Virus record (IMG/VR): IMGVR_UViG_3300005471_000022
Span: 1-51,947 of that record
Length of the DNA: 51,947 nucleotides
Source: a virus
Direction: 5' to 3' (one strand)
In this document: piece after piece, positions 14,079 to 22,756 of the stretch
How positions within the stretch are numbered: position 1 is the stretch's first letter
Layout of the letters: every line of letters begins with the position of its first letter
Position numbers and translations under genes: made by a program
Notes under the pieces: generated by a model
What the model saw: only the letters and a program-made list of their open reading frames with translations
Told to the model about the DNA's origin: nothing
Databases searched by the model: none

Positions 14079-14449
14079 GTCTCGGCACGTACGAAACAAC
14101 TCTAGCCGAGCGGCGCCTCCTCGAACAGGCACGCCGTATCCGCGAACTCGAAGGCCAGCTCGCGACGGCGACCGAGGCCGCGAAGCTCAACGCCGAGACG
14201 ATCGATCGACAAGGGCGCGCTTGGCGCGAGTCGACGAGCGAGTTGCACGCAAAGCTCGGTCACGCGGAGAAAGAGAACCGCGAGCTGTGGGAGAAGCTCT
14301 GCAGCATGGTCGTCGAGTTCGCGCCGGAGAAATACGCGACGGTCGAGATGATCCTCGCCTGGCCGGAGCAGCACGGCGCGCACGTCCGATGCTCCGCGGA
14401 CGGCTGCCGTGAACTCGCGCCGCACATTCATGAGCGGAGGAGGATCTGA
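14075..14449 (+). CDS. Coiled-coil early protein
   Basis: About 124 residues from GTG at 14075, which overlaps the previous stop as GTGA and has GGGAGG 4 nt upstream. Residues about 8-85 are a long heptad-like coiled coil (AERRLLEQARRIRELEGQL, HAEKENRELWEKL). The C-terminus has HVRCSADGCRELAPHIH, a small Cys/His knuckle. Such proteins are common in phage early regions without assigned function. Confidence 0.65.
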   Translation: MSLGTYETTLAERRLLEQARRIRELEGQLATATEAAKLNAETIDRQGRAWRESTSELHAKLGHAEKENRELWEKLCSMVVEFAPEKYATVEMILAWPEQHGAHVRCSADGCRELAPHIHERRRI

Positions 14450-14661
14450 TGGCGACGCCGAGCACCGAATACGACAACGTCATCCGCGAACTCGCTGCCG
14501 GAGCGGTCGAGGCCGCGAAGAAGGCCGGCTATCGCGTCGGCACCTACGGCTTCGGCAATTACATCGCAGGCCAGTGGAAGGTGATCCTCGGCGAGCGACC
14601 ACATCTCGCTCACGAGAAGATCGCATTCCTCGCGCTCGCGGGAGAGAAGGTCGGCGAATGA
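14449..14661 (+). CDS. Small hypothetical early protein
   Basis: A 70-residue protein with a TGATG coupled start. It is helical, then Gly/aromatic-rich (YRVGTYGFGNYIAGQWKVILG), then helical. No family is recognised. Confidence 0.65.
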   Translation: MATPSTEYDNVIRELAAGAVEAAKKAGYRVGTYGFGNYIAGQWKVILGERPHLAHEKIAFLALAGEKVGE

Positions 14662-14837
14662 ACGTTCATCGAATTCTCTCGACGATCTTCGGTCGCGAGG
14701 CGAAGCGTCCGATCGAGCCGCCGCAGCGGACCTCTGAGATCACGCCGCCCACGGCATTCATCACGCCACGTAAGCGCCGCGAGATCCGGCAAACGCTCGA
14801 GGACCTCCGCCGACGCAAGGAAGGAAACCGCCCATGA
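14658..14837 (+). CDS. Small basic early protein
   Basis: A 59-residue protein with ATGA coupling at both ends. It is basic, with a helical C-terminus (TPRKRREIRQTLEDLRRRKEG). It may bind nucleic acid. The function is unknown. Confidence 0.6.
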   Translation: MNVHRILSTIFGREAKRPIEPPQRTSEITPPTAFITPRKRREIRQTLEDLRRRKEGNRP

Positions 14838-15874
14838 CCGCAGCCGCACCCGCACGCACTCCGCTCGGCGCCGAGCGCCGGCGCTTTGAATCCATCCCCG
14901 GCTTCTCCGATCAGAAGTCGATGCCACGCGTGGCGAAGCTCCGCCTCGGCATCCGCGTCAACGAGCCGGGCAAGAAGGAGCATCCGCGCGAGACGGATCA
15001 TTTCGTCCTCGACGTCGAGGACCACGTACCGGCCGAGCACGCGAAGGCGATCCGCGAGAAGTTCGTCGAGCTGTACGGCGAGCACGCGCAGACCATCTCG
15101 AACGTCATCTTCATCTCGCCGCGGCGCGAGGATGCGTTCACGTCCGGCTACGAATGGTGGAGGGCATCAAAGCTCTTCTGTCACGGCGACGGCAACGAAG
15201 CACTACGCAAGATCGAGGGGCGATGGCAGGAGTGGAAGCCATGCGCGAATGCCGGGTGTCCGGATTTCGATACGGCGAAGAAGCAATGCGCTCCGCAGCA
15301 TCGACTCCGCTTCATGTTGCCGGATGTCACGATGATGGGTTACTTCCAGATCGACACCGGCTCGGTCTACAGCGCCGCGAACATCCGCGACGCGTTCACA
15401 CTGGTCGAGTCGCTGACGCAAGCGATCTTCGGCGCGCCGCAGATCCACAACATCCCGTTCGTCCTTTCGCGCGTGCCGGAGGACATCGAATACCAGGGCG
15501 CGCTTCAGAAGCACTACATCGTCCACCTGATGCCGAGCGTCCTCTCGGTCGAGGCACTCAAGGAACGGCTCAGCCGCCGCCTCGGCGCCGCCGAACCGAT
15601 TCCGGTCGATCGACAGATTCCCGCGATGGAGATTCCGCCGACCGAGGAGGACCTTCCGGTCGAGCAGATTCCAGTGAGCGAGCAGAAGGAGCCGGAGCCA
15701 TTCGACAAGGAACTGGAAGGGCGGATTGAAGCCGGCTTCGCAATGCTCTCGATCAACACCGGAACGCAGGCCGCGCTGCGTTCGCAATTCCCTCGTCAGG
15801 CCGACCTCGTCACGGAGCTGGAGCGGCAATACAAGGAAGCGCAGGCGAGGAAGCGAAACGGAGGGAAGAACTAA
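14834..15874 (+). CDS. Gp3-like recombination directionality factor family protein
   Basis: A 346-residue protein. The family pattern I recall is present in order: AKLRLGI near residue 33, an ETDHFVLD strand, FCHGDG (about 115), a Cys set CANAGCPDF...C (about 137-152), RLRFMLPDV, and YFQIDTGSVYSAANI (about 170-184), then LPF-type and YIVHLMP strands. Relatives include phiC31 Gp3, the directionality factor of a serine integrase. Here the phage integrase is a tyrosine recombinase, so a role in integration control is doubtful and a DNA-metabolism role is equally possible. It precedes a RecB-like nuclease. Confidence 0.75.
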   Translation: MTAAAPARTPLGAERRRFESIPGFSDQKSMPRVAKLRLGIRVNEPGKKEHPRETDHFVLDVEDHVPAEHAKAIREKFVELYGEHAQTISNVIFISPRREDAFTSGYEWWRASKLFCHGDGNEALRKIEGRWQEWKPCANAGCPDFDTAKKQCAPQHRLRFMLPDVTMMGYFQIDTGSVYSAANIRDAFTLVESLTQAIFGAPQIHNIPFVLSRVPEDIEYQGALQKHYIVHLMPSVLSVEALKERLSRRLGAAEPIPVDRQIPAMEIPPTEEDLPVEQIPVSEQKEPEPFDKELEGRIEAGFAMLSINTGTQAALRSQFPRQADLVTELERQYKEAQARKRNGGKN

Positions 15875-16120
15875 ATGCTCGAATTCGGCGATCCCGACAA
15901 AGCCCGCGGCCTATATGAGAAGTTCCGCGTCGAGCGTGTCGATCGAGAAGCCCAGGCTCGGCACGCTGAATGTGATTTCTTCGTCCTCGATCTACAGCAC
16001 GATCCTCTCGCTCTCCAGGCCCTAGAGACGTACGCCTATGCCGCGCACGCAGCCGGTTATGGACCGCTCGCCGATGACCTGATCGAGAAGATCAAATCTT
16101 TACGGAAGGCGCACGCCTGA
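15875..16120 (+). CDS. Small helical protein upstream of the nuclease gene
   Basis: An 81-residue protein whose ATG directly follows the preceding TAA. It is all-helical (LYEKFRVERVDREAQARHAE, ALETYAYAAHAAGYG). Its stop overlaps the nuclease start (TGATG). It may be an accessory to the nuclease. Confidence 0.6.
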   Translation: MLEFGDPDKARGLYEKFRVERVDREAQARHAECDFFVLDLQHDPLALQALETYAYAAHAAGYGPLADDLIEKIKSLRKAHA

Positions 16121-17391
16121 TGCGCTTCCTCCATTCGCATTCTCTCCACGAGGCGTTCGACAACTGCCCAGCGCGGTTCGAGCTACTCGAGCGTCGCGCG
16201 CCGCGCGAGAACGAAGCGACGAACTTCGCGTTCGGTCGGACGTTCCATGCTTTTGCTGACCGCTACAAATCGCACTGCATCGAAACGCACCGATGGAGCG
16301 ACATCGAAATCATCGGCGAGCTGGTCGACCAAGCCATCCGCGAGACCGGCCTTGCGATGCGCTTCTACGAGGAGATGCACTTGCTTTGCCGGCGCTTCGC
16401 GGAGAACGAGCCGATCGACATCGAGCGGTCACTCATGCGAGAGGGCGGCATCGCGCTCGACGACGAGCTGCGGCTGATTCCGTGGGACGAGAGCTTCGAC
16501 TACGACTCGCCGAACTTCAAAGCCGCCGGAAGTAGGGCCGCCGTCCGGATGCGGATGGACGAGGTCCTCATCGACGCGCCGCTCCAGCTCCTCCTGGTCG
16601 ACGACTACAAGACCGACATGCACGTGCCATCGGTCTCGGATGTCGCCGATCCGTCGAGCCGCTGGTGGAAGCAGGGAATGCTCTACGCCTGGGGCGCGGC
16701 GACGTATCTCTATCCCGACGCCATCTCCGTTGAGGTCCGCTTCAAGTTCGTCCGCTGGAACATCGTCCGCAGGTTGACTATCGCGCGCGAGGACATCGAA
16801 GCGTTCGGCTCGCTGTTCATACGCCGCGTTCGCTTCATCGAGGACTGCAAGGAGTTCCCAGCGGTTCCGTCCGATCAATGCCGCACCTGCCCATTCCTCG
16901 AGGGCGCGTGCCCGATTCCAGCCGAGACCGCGCGCTACGCCGAGGAGGCGCAGACGCTCGCAGCGGAGTTCGTCTACGACGAAGCGATCCGTGAGCTGCG
17001 GAAGGATGAGCTGCAGGCCGTCATCGAGGAGCGGGGCGGCCCGGTGATGATCGGCGGCCTACCGGTCGGCGTGTTCGAGAAGAACGAGCGCCGCATCCTG
17101 GACGTGCAGAAAACCATCGAGGCGCTGCGCGCCGAGGGCATCGAAGGCGCCGAGTATCTGCTCGACATCTCGCCCTCGAAGCTGAAGGACAAGCTCGACG
17201 CCGATCAATTCGAGCGCGTGATGAAGGCCGCCTCGTCGGAAGGCGAGACCGGAGTTCGCTTCAACGTGCATCAAAGCAAGGCGGAGTTGGTCGCGCTGGC
17301 CGACCGCCTCGGAATTCCGAATCCACAAAAAATGAAAGTTGCCGCGCTGGCTCAGGCGATTGCCAAGGCGACCGCTCAACGCGCGGCATAG
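16120..17391 (+). CDS. PD-(D/E)XK nuclease of RecB/Cas4 type, possible Fe-S cluster
   Basis: A 423-residue protein. Visible motifs are DNCPARF (C16), GRTFH (39-43), a metal-binding Asp region ending MDEVLID, VDDYKTD (about 160-166, the D...D/E-x-K core), and C-x2-C-x5-C (about 255-264). One N-terminal and three C-terminal Cys around the nuclease core is the 4Fe-4S layout of AddB and Cas4. The C-terminal 100 residues are helical, ending in a SAP-like segment (VALADRLGIPNP). It likely resects DNA ends for recombination or replication. Confidence 0.88.
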   Translation: MRFLHSHSLHEAFDNCPARFELLERRAPRENEATNFAFGRTFHAFADRYKSHCIETHRWSDIEIIGELVDQAIRETGLAMRFYEEMHLLCRRFAENEPIDIERSLMREGGIALDDELRLIPWDESFDYDSPNFKAAGSRAAVRMRMDEVLIDAPLQLLLVDDYKTDMHVPSVSDVADPSSRWWKQGMLYAWGAATYLYPDAISVEVRFKFVRWNIVRRLTIAREDIEAFGSLFIRRVRFIEDCKEFPAVPSDQCRTCPFLEGACPIPAETARYAEEAQTLAAEFVYDEAIRELRKDELQAVIEERGGPVMIGGLPVGVFEKNERRILDVQKTIEALRAEGIEGAEYLLDISPSKLKDKLDADQFERVMKAASSEGETGVRFNVHQSKAELVALADRLGIPNPQKMKVAALAQAIAKATAQRAA

Positions 17392-17399
17392 GAGGAACG

Positions 17400-17759
17400 A
17401 TGGCGAAGAAGTTCTACATTTTCGAGAAGATCGATCGAATGGCTGAAGTACCGGACTCGAAAGATCAGCTCATCTTTCATCGCACATTCGATGGCACGGT
17501 CGTCGATGCGCGCGAGGCCATCGGCGACGATGCATTCGCCGATGGAACCTATCTGATCCTTGAGGACACGTCCGGCGAGATCGTGAAGGGCACCGACACG
17601 ATTGTGAAGCGGACGGTCAAATTCGATCCGCCGCGCAAGCTCGGCCCGCGAAAGAAGAAGACGGAGGCTGTAGCTCCGCCGGCCGACGAAGCAGCCCCGC
17701 CCGATGAAATCACGAAATCGAACGCGCGGCGTGCCGCGCGCGGAGGATCGCGGGCGTGA
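17400..17759 (+). CDS. Hypothetical early protein
   Basis: A 119-residue protein with GGAGGAACG before its ATG, a strong site. It has a beta-rich N-terminal domain (KKFYIFEKIDRM, LIFHRTFDGTVVDAREAIGDD) and a low-complexity Pro/Ala/Arg tail (APPADEAAPPDE). The family is unknown. Confidence 0.7.
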   Translation: MAKKFYIFEKIDRMAEVPDSKDQLIFHRTFDGTVVDAREAIGDDAFADGTYLILEDTSGEIVKGTDTIVKRTVKFDPPRKLGPRKKKTEAVAPPADEAAPPDEITKSNARRAARGGSRA

Positions 17760-18268
17760 GCGAATTCCTCAATGATGCCGGCGAGCCGCAGATCATCCGG
17801 CGCGCGCTCGAAATGATCGACGCGACGCGAAAGGTCGTAGTCGATTGGACTCCGACGGCTCACGCTGCGATCCGCGCCATCGAGGCATCGCGCGCGGAGG
17901 GGATCGACTGGCGCCTTCAGTGCGGATATTCGAGCGGATCTCTCAACGGCGTCCTGATCATCGCGGACGACGTAACCGATCTTAAGCTCGTCCTTCCGCT
18001 CCTCCGCGCCCTTCGCCGCGAAGGGTATCGCGTGAATCGCTATGAAGACTGGCAGGAGCTTCCGAGCCGCACGTATTACTTCGACGCGCTGAACGAGAGC
18101 GAGCCGAAGGGACCGATCATCGTCCGCGCTTTCTTTCCGTGGGATGCCGAGAAAGCCGCCGAGGCGACCTGCAAATTCGTCCAGACCGGAACGAAGGAAG
18201 TTCCGGTCATGGAGGTCGTCTGCGGCGGAGAGAAGACGCCGGAACTCACGCAGGAGGTCACTGCCTGA
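17756..18268 (+). CDS. Hypothetical early protein
   Basis: A 170-residue protein with a GTGA start. The sequence is alpha/beta with YSSGSLNGVLIIADDVTDL and LRREGYRVNRYEDW, resembling a small nucleotide-fold-like domain but without a defining motif. The function is unknown. Confidence 0.65.
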   Translation: MSEFLNDAGEPQIIRRALEMIDATRKVVVDWTPTAHAAIRAIEASRAEGIDWRLQCGYSSGSLNGVLIIADDVTDLKLVLPLLRALRREGYRVNRYEDWQELPSRTYYFDALNESEPKGPIIVRAFFPWDAEKAAEATCKFVQTGTKEVPVMEVVCGGEKTPELTQEVTA

Positions 18269-18501
18269 TGGCGAGCACCTGCGAGAGCTGCGGAGCTGGC
18301 GTCCTGGTCGCGCCGACCGTCTACGGCCGCACGATGATGCTCGATGCAGCTCCGTCGCCTCGCGGAACGATCCGCCTTGAGCAGGATGGCCGCGCGCGCG
18401 TGCTCGGCGACGGCCAGGCAGAGCAGGCGCGCGGTCTCGGCGAATCCCTCTACATGATCCACACCAGGTCATGCCGGCATTCGACGGAGGGGAGGAGCTG
18501 A
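18268..18501 (+). CDS. Small zinc-knuckle protein
   Basis: A 77-residue protein with a TGATG start. CESCGAGVLVAPTVYGRTMM with MLDAAPSPRGTI, and later YMIHTRSC, match a frequent phage protein type with an N-terminal C-x2-C and a conserved HxxxC end. The function is unknown. Confidence 0.65.
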   Translation: MASTCESCGAGVLVAPTVYGRTMMLDAAPSPRGTIRLEQDGRARVLGDGQAEQARGLGESLYMIHTRSCRHSTEGRS

Positions 18502-19115
18502 TGATCGCGCGACTTATCGATCGATACGACGTCCGCAACTTTCTCGATCGCCTCGATTCCGCTCTGCATCCGCGCGAGCGCGTCGGAATTCAGTGGGTTA
18601 TATGGCATCTCGTCAACGTCGCCTCGTCATTCCTTCAATTCTGGCGATGCTGCTACGGCTGCGGCCTCCGAGACAGTTGTAAGTGCGAGGCCGGAGAGCC
18701 CGGCGCCTTCGTCATCGATGCGCGAACGGCGTGGTCTGTGTCGTGGGGAATATGGCGCCCGACGTGGGATGGACGGCGGCACATCCCGCGGCCGATTCCA
18801 CTGGAGATCGTTCCGTCATCGACGCTCGACCAGATCGCATCACGGCTGCATTACATCTCGCAGCGAGCGACCAGCGGTCCCTGGAAGGCCGTCGGCGATA
18901 GGAAATACGAAGGCGAGGATTGGCTTGTCGGGAGCTTCGGCGTGGACTCGCAGACGGATCTGAATGTTGTCCTGACGACGGATCACGTCCACGCGAGCGA
19001 GTGCGGAGGCGAGGGCGCGTTGGCTGATGCGCAGTTCTGCGCTGAGGTCCGAAACCTCGCGCCGCAGATCGTCGCGGCGCTGCGATCAAAGGCCACATTC
19101 GAGGTCGCGCGATGA
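18501..19115 (+). CDS. Hypothetical early protein
   Basis: About 204 residues from ATG at 18501 (TGATGA overlap), with GGGGAGGAG upstream. The N-terminal half contains [16 protein letters not shown], a Cys-rich stretch, and Trp-rich [18 protein letters not shown]. The C-terminal half has [18 protein letters not shown] and a helix, similar to small phage domains of unknown role (WxAxGD-type). The function is unknown. Confidence 0.65.
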   Translation: MIARLIDRYDVRNFLDRLDSALHPRERVGIQWVIWHLVNVASSFLQFWRCCYGCGLRDSCKCEAGEPGAFVIDARTAWSVSWGIWRPTWDGRRHIPRPIPLEIVPSSTLDQIASRLHYISQRATSGPWKAVGDRKYEGEDWLVGSFGVDSQTDLNVVLTTDHVHASECGGEGALADAQFCAEVRNLAPQIVAALRSKATFEVAR

Positions 19116-19528
19116 AGATGTTCCACTACGTCAGCACTCCGCACTTCCGCACCGTCTCCGAGGAGGCGATCCGGAATCGCGCAGCTCTGACGCTGAGCGC
19201 GAAGGAGAAGGAGAACGCCGAGAAGATCCTCGCGCTCGAAGTCGGCGAGTCGCACATTCTCGACAGCGGCGCCGAGTTCACGCGGATCGAGGACGACGCG
19301 GAGCCATTCTCAGCGATTGTCTGCACGCGCGGCAATAGCCCACGGAAGTGCGAGTTCTGCGGCGTGAAGCTCTACAAGGGCGGACGCGAATGCGACGGGC
19401 CGGGCAAAAAGCCGGGCAAGACCTGCGACGCCTTCATGTGCCAGAAGTGCGCGAAGCGCGTCGGGCCGAATCGTGACCTCTGCCCGCGCTGCGTCGCGAA
19501 GCAAACGACGGAGGCGCAGGCGCGATGA
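19112..19528 (+). CDS. Hypothetical zinc-ribbon protein
   Basis: A 138-residue protein with an ATGA start. The C-terminal half has eight Cys in pairs: CEFCG, CDG...CDAF, CQKCAKR, CPRC (about residues 84-131), consistent with two zinc sites. The N-terminal half is helical. It could be a nucleic-acid binding adaptor. Confidence 0.65.
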   Translation: MKMFHYVSTPHFRTVSEEAIRNRAALTLSAKEKENAEKILALEVGESHILDSGAEFTRIEDDAEPFSAIVCTRGNSPRKCEFCGVKLYKGGRECDGPGKKPGKTCDAFMCQKCAKRVGPNRDLCPRCVAKQTTEAQAR

Positions 19529-19869
19529 CGCAGCAGCGGGATCTATTCAACGAGCCGCGCGAGATACCGGAGCCGCGCTATGCGCCGCACGTTCGCGGCT
19601 CGGAGACATCGAAGGCCGCCGCGGCATCGCAGACAGCCCAGCGACTCGCCGGCGACGAGGAGCGCATCTACAATCTCATCGCCGCCGCCGGCACGCACGG
19701 AGTGACGTGCGACGAGGTCGAGGAGCGCACCGGCCTCTCTCATCAGACGGCGAGCGCGCGCGTCCGCGGCCTCAAGCTGAAGAACAGGATTGAGCCGAGC
19801 GGGAAGAAGCGCGAGACGCGGCGAGGATGCAAGGCCGACGTCCTGGTCGCGAAGCGAGGCGCTCAATGA
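19525..19869 (+). CDS. Winged-helix DNA-binding protein
   Basis: A 114-residue protein with an ATGA start. The centre is a winged helix: [40 protein letters not shown], then a wing [16 protein letters not shown]. Phage proteins of this type often lie next to DnaQ-like exonucleases. It may regulate or guide DNA replication. Confidence 0.7.
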   Translation: MTQQRDLFNEPREIPEPRYAPHVRGSETSKAAAASQTAQRLAGDEERIYNLIAAAGTHGVTCDEVEERTGLSHQTASARVRGLKLKNRIEPSGKKRETRRGCKADVLVAKRGAQ

Positions 19870-20561
19870 TCCGGCGATGCTTGGTCGTCGATACTGAGAC
19901 AACCGGCCTCGATCCGGCGAATGACAGCGTGATCGAGATCGGCGCGCTGCTCTACTCGGTCGAGAACCGCACAATCCTCTCCGAGTTCGCGACGCTGATT
20001 CCTGGCGACGAGAATGCGGCCGAGAAGATCAACCGCATTCCGGCCGTGGCGCTCGTAGAGATGGCCTCGCTCGATGAGCTTGTCACGCCGCTGAAGGGCA
20101 TCTTTCGCAGCCTCCGCTCGACGGCCGACGTCATCGTGTGCCACAACGTCGAGTTCGACCAGCAGTGGTTCCCGGCGGAGTGGCGCGAGCTGCCGTGGGT
20201 TTGTACGGCGTTCGACTTCGACTGGCCGATGGCGTCACGCGAGGCGGGGAGCCTGATCCATCTCGCGCTCGAACACGGCATCGGCGTGTCCTCAGCCCAT
20301 CGCGCGCTGAGCGACTGCCATCTCATCGCGGCGCTGTTCGACCGCATGCCGCTCTACGGCCGCGACCTGCAGGCGATGTTCGCGCGCGCATTGCGCCCGA
20401 AGGCGATCTTCCAAGGCCTGCAGCGATTCGAGGAGAACGACGTCGCGAAAAAGGCCGGCTTCAAGTGGAACGGCGAGACGAAGAAATGGACGCGCCGCAT
20501 GGCGATCGAGGATGCGACGCTCCTCCCGTTCAAGACGGTGAAGCTCGAGGAGGTCGCGTGA
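19866..20561 (+). CDS. DnaQ-like 3'-5' exonuclease (DEDDh)
   Basis: A 231-residue protein with an ATGA start. ExoI is VVDTETTGLD (D9, E11), ExoII is VCHNVEFDQQW (about 90-100), and ExoIII is AHRALSDC (H about 145, D about 150), a complete DEDDh set. The C-terminal 50 residues (ENDVAKKAGFKWNGETKKW) are a short extra domain that I have seen in other phage exonucleases. It probably degrades DNA ends or proofreads with the host polymerase. Confidence 0.92.
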   Translation: MIRRCLVVDTETTGLDPANDSVIEIGALLYSVENRTILSEFATLIPGDENAAEKINRIPAVALVEMASLDELVTPLKGIFRSLRSTADVIVCHNVEFDQQWFPAEWRELPWVCTAFDFDWPMASREAGSLIHLALEHGIGVSSAHRALSDCHLIAALFDRMPLYGRDLQAMFARALRPKAIFQGLQRFEENDVAKKAGFKWNGETKKWTRRMAIEDATLLPFKTVKLEEVA

Positions 20562-20776
20562 GGCGTCTCTGCTATCAGCGCGTCGACTCACAAATCCTTG
20601 AGCGTGCCGTCGAGCAGGTGAGCCGCGCCGTCTCCGCGCATGACCGCGAGTGCCAGGCGCACGCGCCGGAGTGCGCGGCGGCCGTCCGTCTCCGCAACGT
20701 TCTTTTTGCAAACCACGCCATCATCCTCAGCGCGCTGCGCGACCTCCTCGACGTCAGGAAGGAGCTTGCGCTGTGA
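20558..20776 (+). CDS. Small helical early protein
   Basis: A 72-residue protein with a GTGA start. It is helical throughout (SQILERAVEQVSRAVSAHD, RLRNVLFANHAIILSALRD) with a C-x9-C pair. The function is unknown. Confidence 0.6.
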   Translation: MRRLCYQRVDSQILERAVEQVSRAVSAHDRECQAHAPECAAAVRLRNVLFANHAIILSALRDLLDVRKELAL

Positions 20777-21171
20777 CACTCCTACGTTTCAAATCCGCAG
20801 CGTCCGGTTCTCCGATTCAGCCTGCCGATTCCCCTGCTGAATCCTCAAACGTTGTGGCGCTGAGCGAGGGCACCGGGCGCTCCCTTGCTCAGCGCATCCT
20901 CTCCGTCCTGATCGCGCTCGCGACTTGGCCGCAAGACTTCGTCGTCCGATTGTTTGGCATCGAGATCGGGGACGGTGTGATCGGCGAGGACGTCGAATTC
21001 TGCGAGGACTGTCGAGACGTCCATAAACGCGACGGCTGTCCGCGCGCAATGCGCGGCCTCTGTGATGTCTGCGGGTTCGTCGACCTCGATCGCTTCGGCA
21101 ATTGCCCGGCGCCGCGCTGGCGCTTCCACAAGATCACGCGGCGCTGGCCGAGGTTCGGAGGCGCCGCCTGA
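20773..21171 (+). CDS. Hypothetical Cys-rich early protein
   Basis: A 132-residue protein with a GTGA start. The C-terminal half carries C-x2-C, C, C-x2-C and another C (FCEDCRDVHKRDGC, GLCDVCGFVD, GNCPAPRW), a likely zinc domain. The middle has a hydrophobic helix (LSVLIALATWPQDFVVRLFG) that might be membrane-peripheral. The family is unknown. Confidence 0.6.
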   Translation: MTLLRFKSAASGSPIQPADSPAESSNVVALSEGTGRSLAQRILSVLIALATWPQDFVVRLFGIEIGDGVIGEDVEFCEDCRDVHKRDGCPRAMRGLCDVCGFVDLDRFGNCPAPRWRFHKITRRWPRFGGAA

Positions 21172-21173
21172 GC

Positions 21174-21446
21174 GTGTACGTGGACGACATGCGCGCGCCG
21201 TATCGCCGGATGGTCATGTGCCACATGGTCGCCGACTCGCTCGACGAGTTGCACGCGATGGCCGACAAGATCGGCGTGGCGCGCCGCTGGTTTCAAGACC
21301 GGGACGGCATGCCGCATTACGACGTCTGCCTCGCAAAGCGCGCTCTCGCCGTCCGCGCCGGCGCAATTGAGATTCGCTATCGAGAGCTTCCGGCACTTCT
21401 GCGGAAGCTTCGATCTAACCGGGGAGGCGATGCCATGAAGAGATGA
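21174..21446 (+). CDS. DUF4031 family protein
   Basis: A 90-residue protein from GTG at 21174, with GGAGGCG upstream. The pattern YVDDMRAPYRRMVMCHM, SLDELHAMADKIGVARRWFQ, HYDVCLAKRALAVRAGA is characteristic of DUF4031, a small family found in phages and bacteria. Its biochemical function is unknown. Confidence 0.85.
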   Translation: MYVDDMRAPYRRMVMCHMVADSLDELHAMADKIGVARRWFQDRDGMPHYDVCLAKRALAVRAGAIEIRYRELPALLRKLRSNRGGDAMKR

Positions 21447-21540
21447 ACGACGAGTCCTTTGCGCCGAGCCTCACGGAAAACGGAACGGCATCGCGCAAAG
21501 GCCTGATCGGTCAATCCGACAAAAAAGAAGGAGGAACGAA

Positions 21541-21912
21541 ATGCCACAACAGACCGCCGCGGCGGAGGTCATCAATTTCGAATTGCTGGAGCAGATGATC
21601 CAGACCAGCATCGAGGGAAAGAAGGACACGCTCCGGCAAACAATCGACGGCGCGATCAGCATGACCGTCGCCGCCGTTCACCGTCACGGCAAGGCCGGGA
21701 CCATCACGATCAAGCTCGACTTCGTGCCGGCGGAGGAGAACGGGCAGATCGACATCTTCGCCGACGTCGACGCGAAGATTCCGAAGCCGAAGCCGCTGCC
21801 GGTCCGGCTGTTCGGAACGAAGCGCGGCGAGCTATTCGCCGATGATCCGGAGTTCGTCGGCACGCTCCCATTCACGCCCACAAAGCCGCAGCCCGCGGAC
21901 AAGAAGGAGTAA
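21541..21912 (+). CDS. Hypothetical early protein next to DUF2303
   Basis: A 123-residue protein with AAGGAGG before its ATG. It has a helical N-terminus (FELLEQMIQTSIEGKKDTL), then strand-rich SMTVAAVHRHGKAGTITIKLDFV and IDIFADVDAKIPKP. Proteins of this shape occur directly upstream of DUF2303 genes in other phages (from memory). The 94-bp gap before it holds no convincing gene. Confidence 0.7.
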   Translation: MPQQTAAAEVINFELLEQMIQTSIEGKKDTLRQTIDGAISMTVAAVHRHGKAGTITIKLDFVPAEENGQIDIFADVDAKIPKPKPLPVRLFGTKRGELFADDPEFVGTLPFTPTKPQPADKKE

Positions 21913-21915
21913 GCG

Positions 21916-22740
21916 ATGCAGGATCTCACTGAAGCAATCCAACACATCCAGGAGACCGCCACGGCGCACGAGCGCGAGGCGATTCTCAATCTCGAGGATG
22001 GGCGAAAGTTCATCTATGACGACGCCGAACAGCGGTACGAGGCGATCGAGCGGTTCGTGAAATTCGAAGGCTCCGTCTCTACGGTCGAATCCTTCGGCGA
22101 GTTGGTCGTCGAATATGCGCAGCGATTCGAGCAGAAGGCCGCTGGCGATCCAGACGTGAAACCGACCGGCAGAAATCAGACCGTCACATTCACGTCCGAC
22201 GGCGCGTGGTATTCGCCCGACGATGATGACCGCCGCCACAAGTTCACATACAAGCGCGTCCCGTCGCAGCAGTGGAACGCGCTGAAGGCCGCGCTCAATC
22301 GTCCAATGAGCCACAAGGACCTCATCCGGACGCTGCAGACGCTCTCGCCGTCGATCGAGAACTATGCGCTGGTCATCACGGCGTTCCGGCGCCTGATTGT
22401 TTCGAAGGACGTGAAGCTCGCCTCCGAGCCGATCCTCAACGCCGAGGGCCAGAGTGGCAACGCTTACTCGATCCTCCTTTCGGTGAAGGGCGGAACCACC
22501 GAGACGACGCTGCCCTCGACACTCGACGTGAAGCTCCAGTTCGCGCGCGGGAGCGAGGCGACCTACATCGTTCCGGTCGAGGTCGACCTCACCGAGAAGG
22601 ACGACATTCCGGTCATTACGCTTTTTGCGCCGACGCTCGACGCCATCGCCGACAAAGCTGTCCTCGATGAGATGAGATTCTTCGACGAGAGGATGGACCG
22701 GAGCGGCCTCACCGATCTTCTGATGGTCGTGAACTTCTGA
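21916..22740 (+). CDS. DUF2303 family phage protein
   Basis: A 274-residue protein. The features are YDDAEQRYEAIERFVKFEGS, FTSDGAWYSPDD with HKFTYKRVPSQQW, and the C-terminal block VPVEVDLTEKDDIPVITLFAP followed by a helix. This is the DUF2303 pattern, a common phage early protein of unknown function, often beside recombination genes, as here. Confidence 0.8.
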   Translation: MQDLTEAIQHIQETATAHEREAILNLEDGRKFIYDDAEQRYEAIERFVKFEGSVSTVESFGELVVEYAQRFEQKAAGDPDVKPTGRNQTVTFTSDGAWYSPDDDDRRHKFTYKRVPSQQWNALKAALNRPMSHKDLIRTLQTLSPSIENYALVITAFRRLIVSKDVKLASEPILNAEGQSGNAYSILLSVKGGTTETTLPSTLDVKLQFARGSEATYIVPVEVDLTEKDDIPVITLFAPTLDAIADKAVLDEMRFFDERMDRSGLTDLLMVVNF

Positions 22741-22756
22741 GGAATCGCCGCCGACC

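Noticed and set aside
21443-21600. 51-codon ORF from ATG 21443 (ATGA overlap)
   Set aside because: It runs 57 nt into the well-supported 21541 gene in another frame and its end is Arg/Ser-rich, like a shadow.
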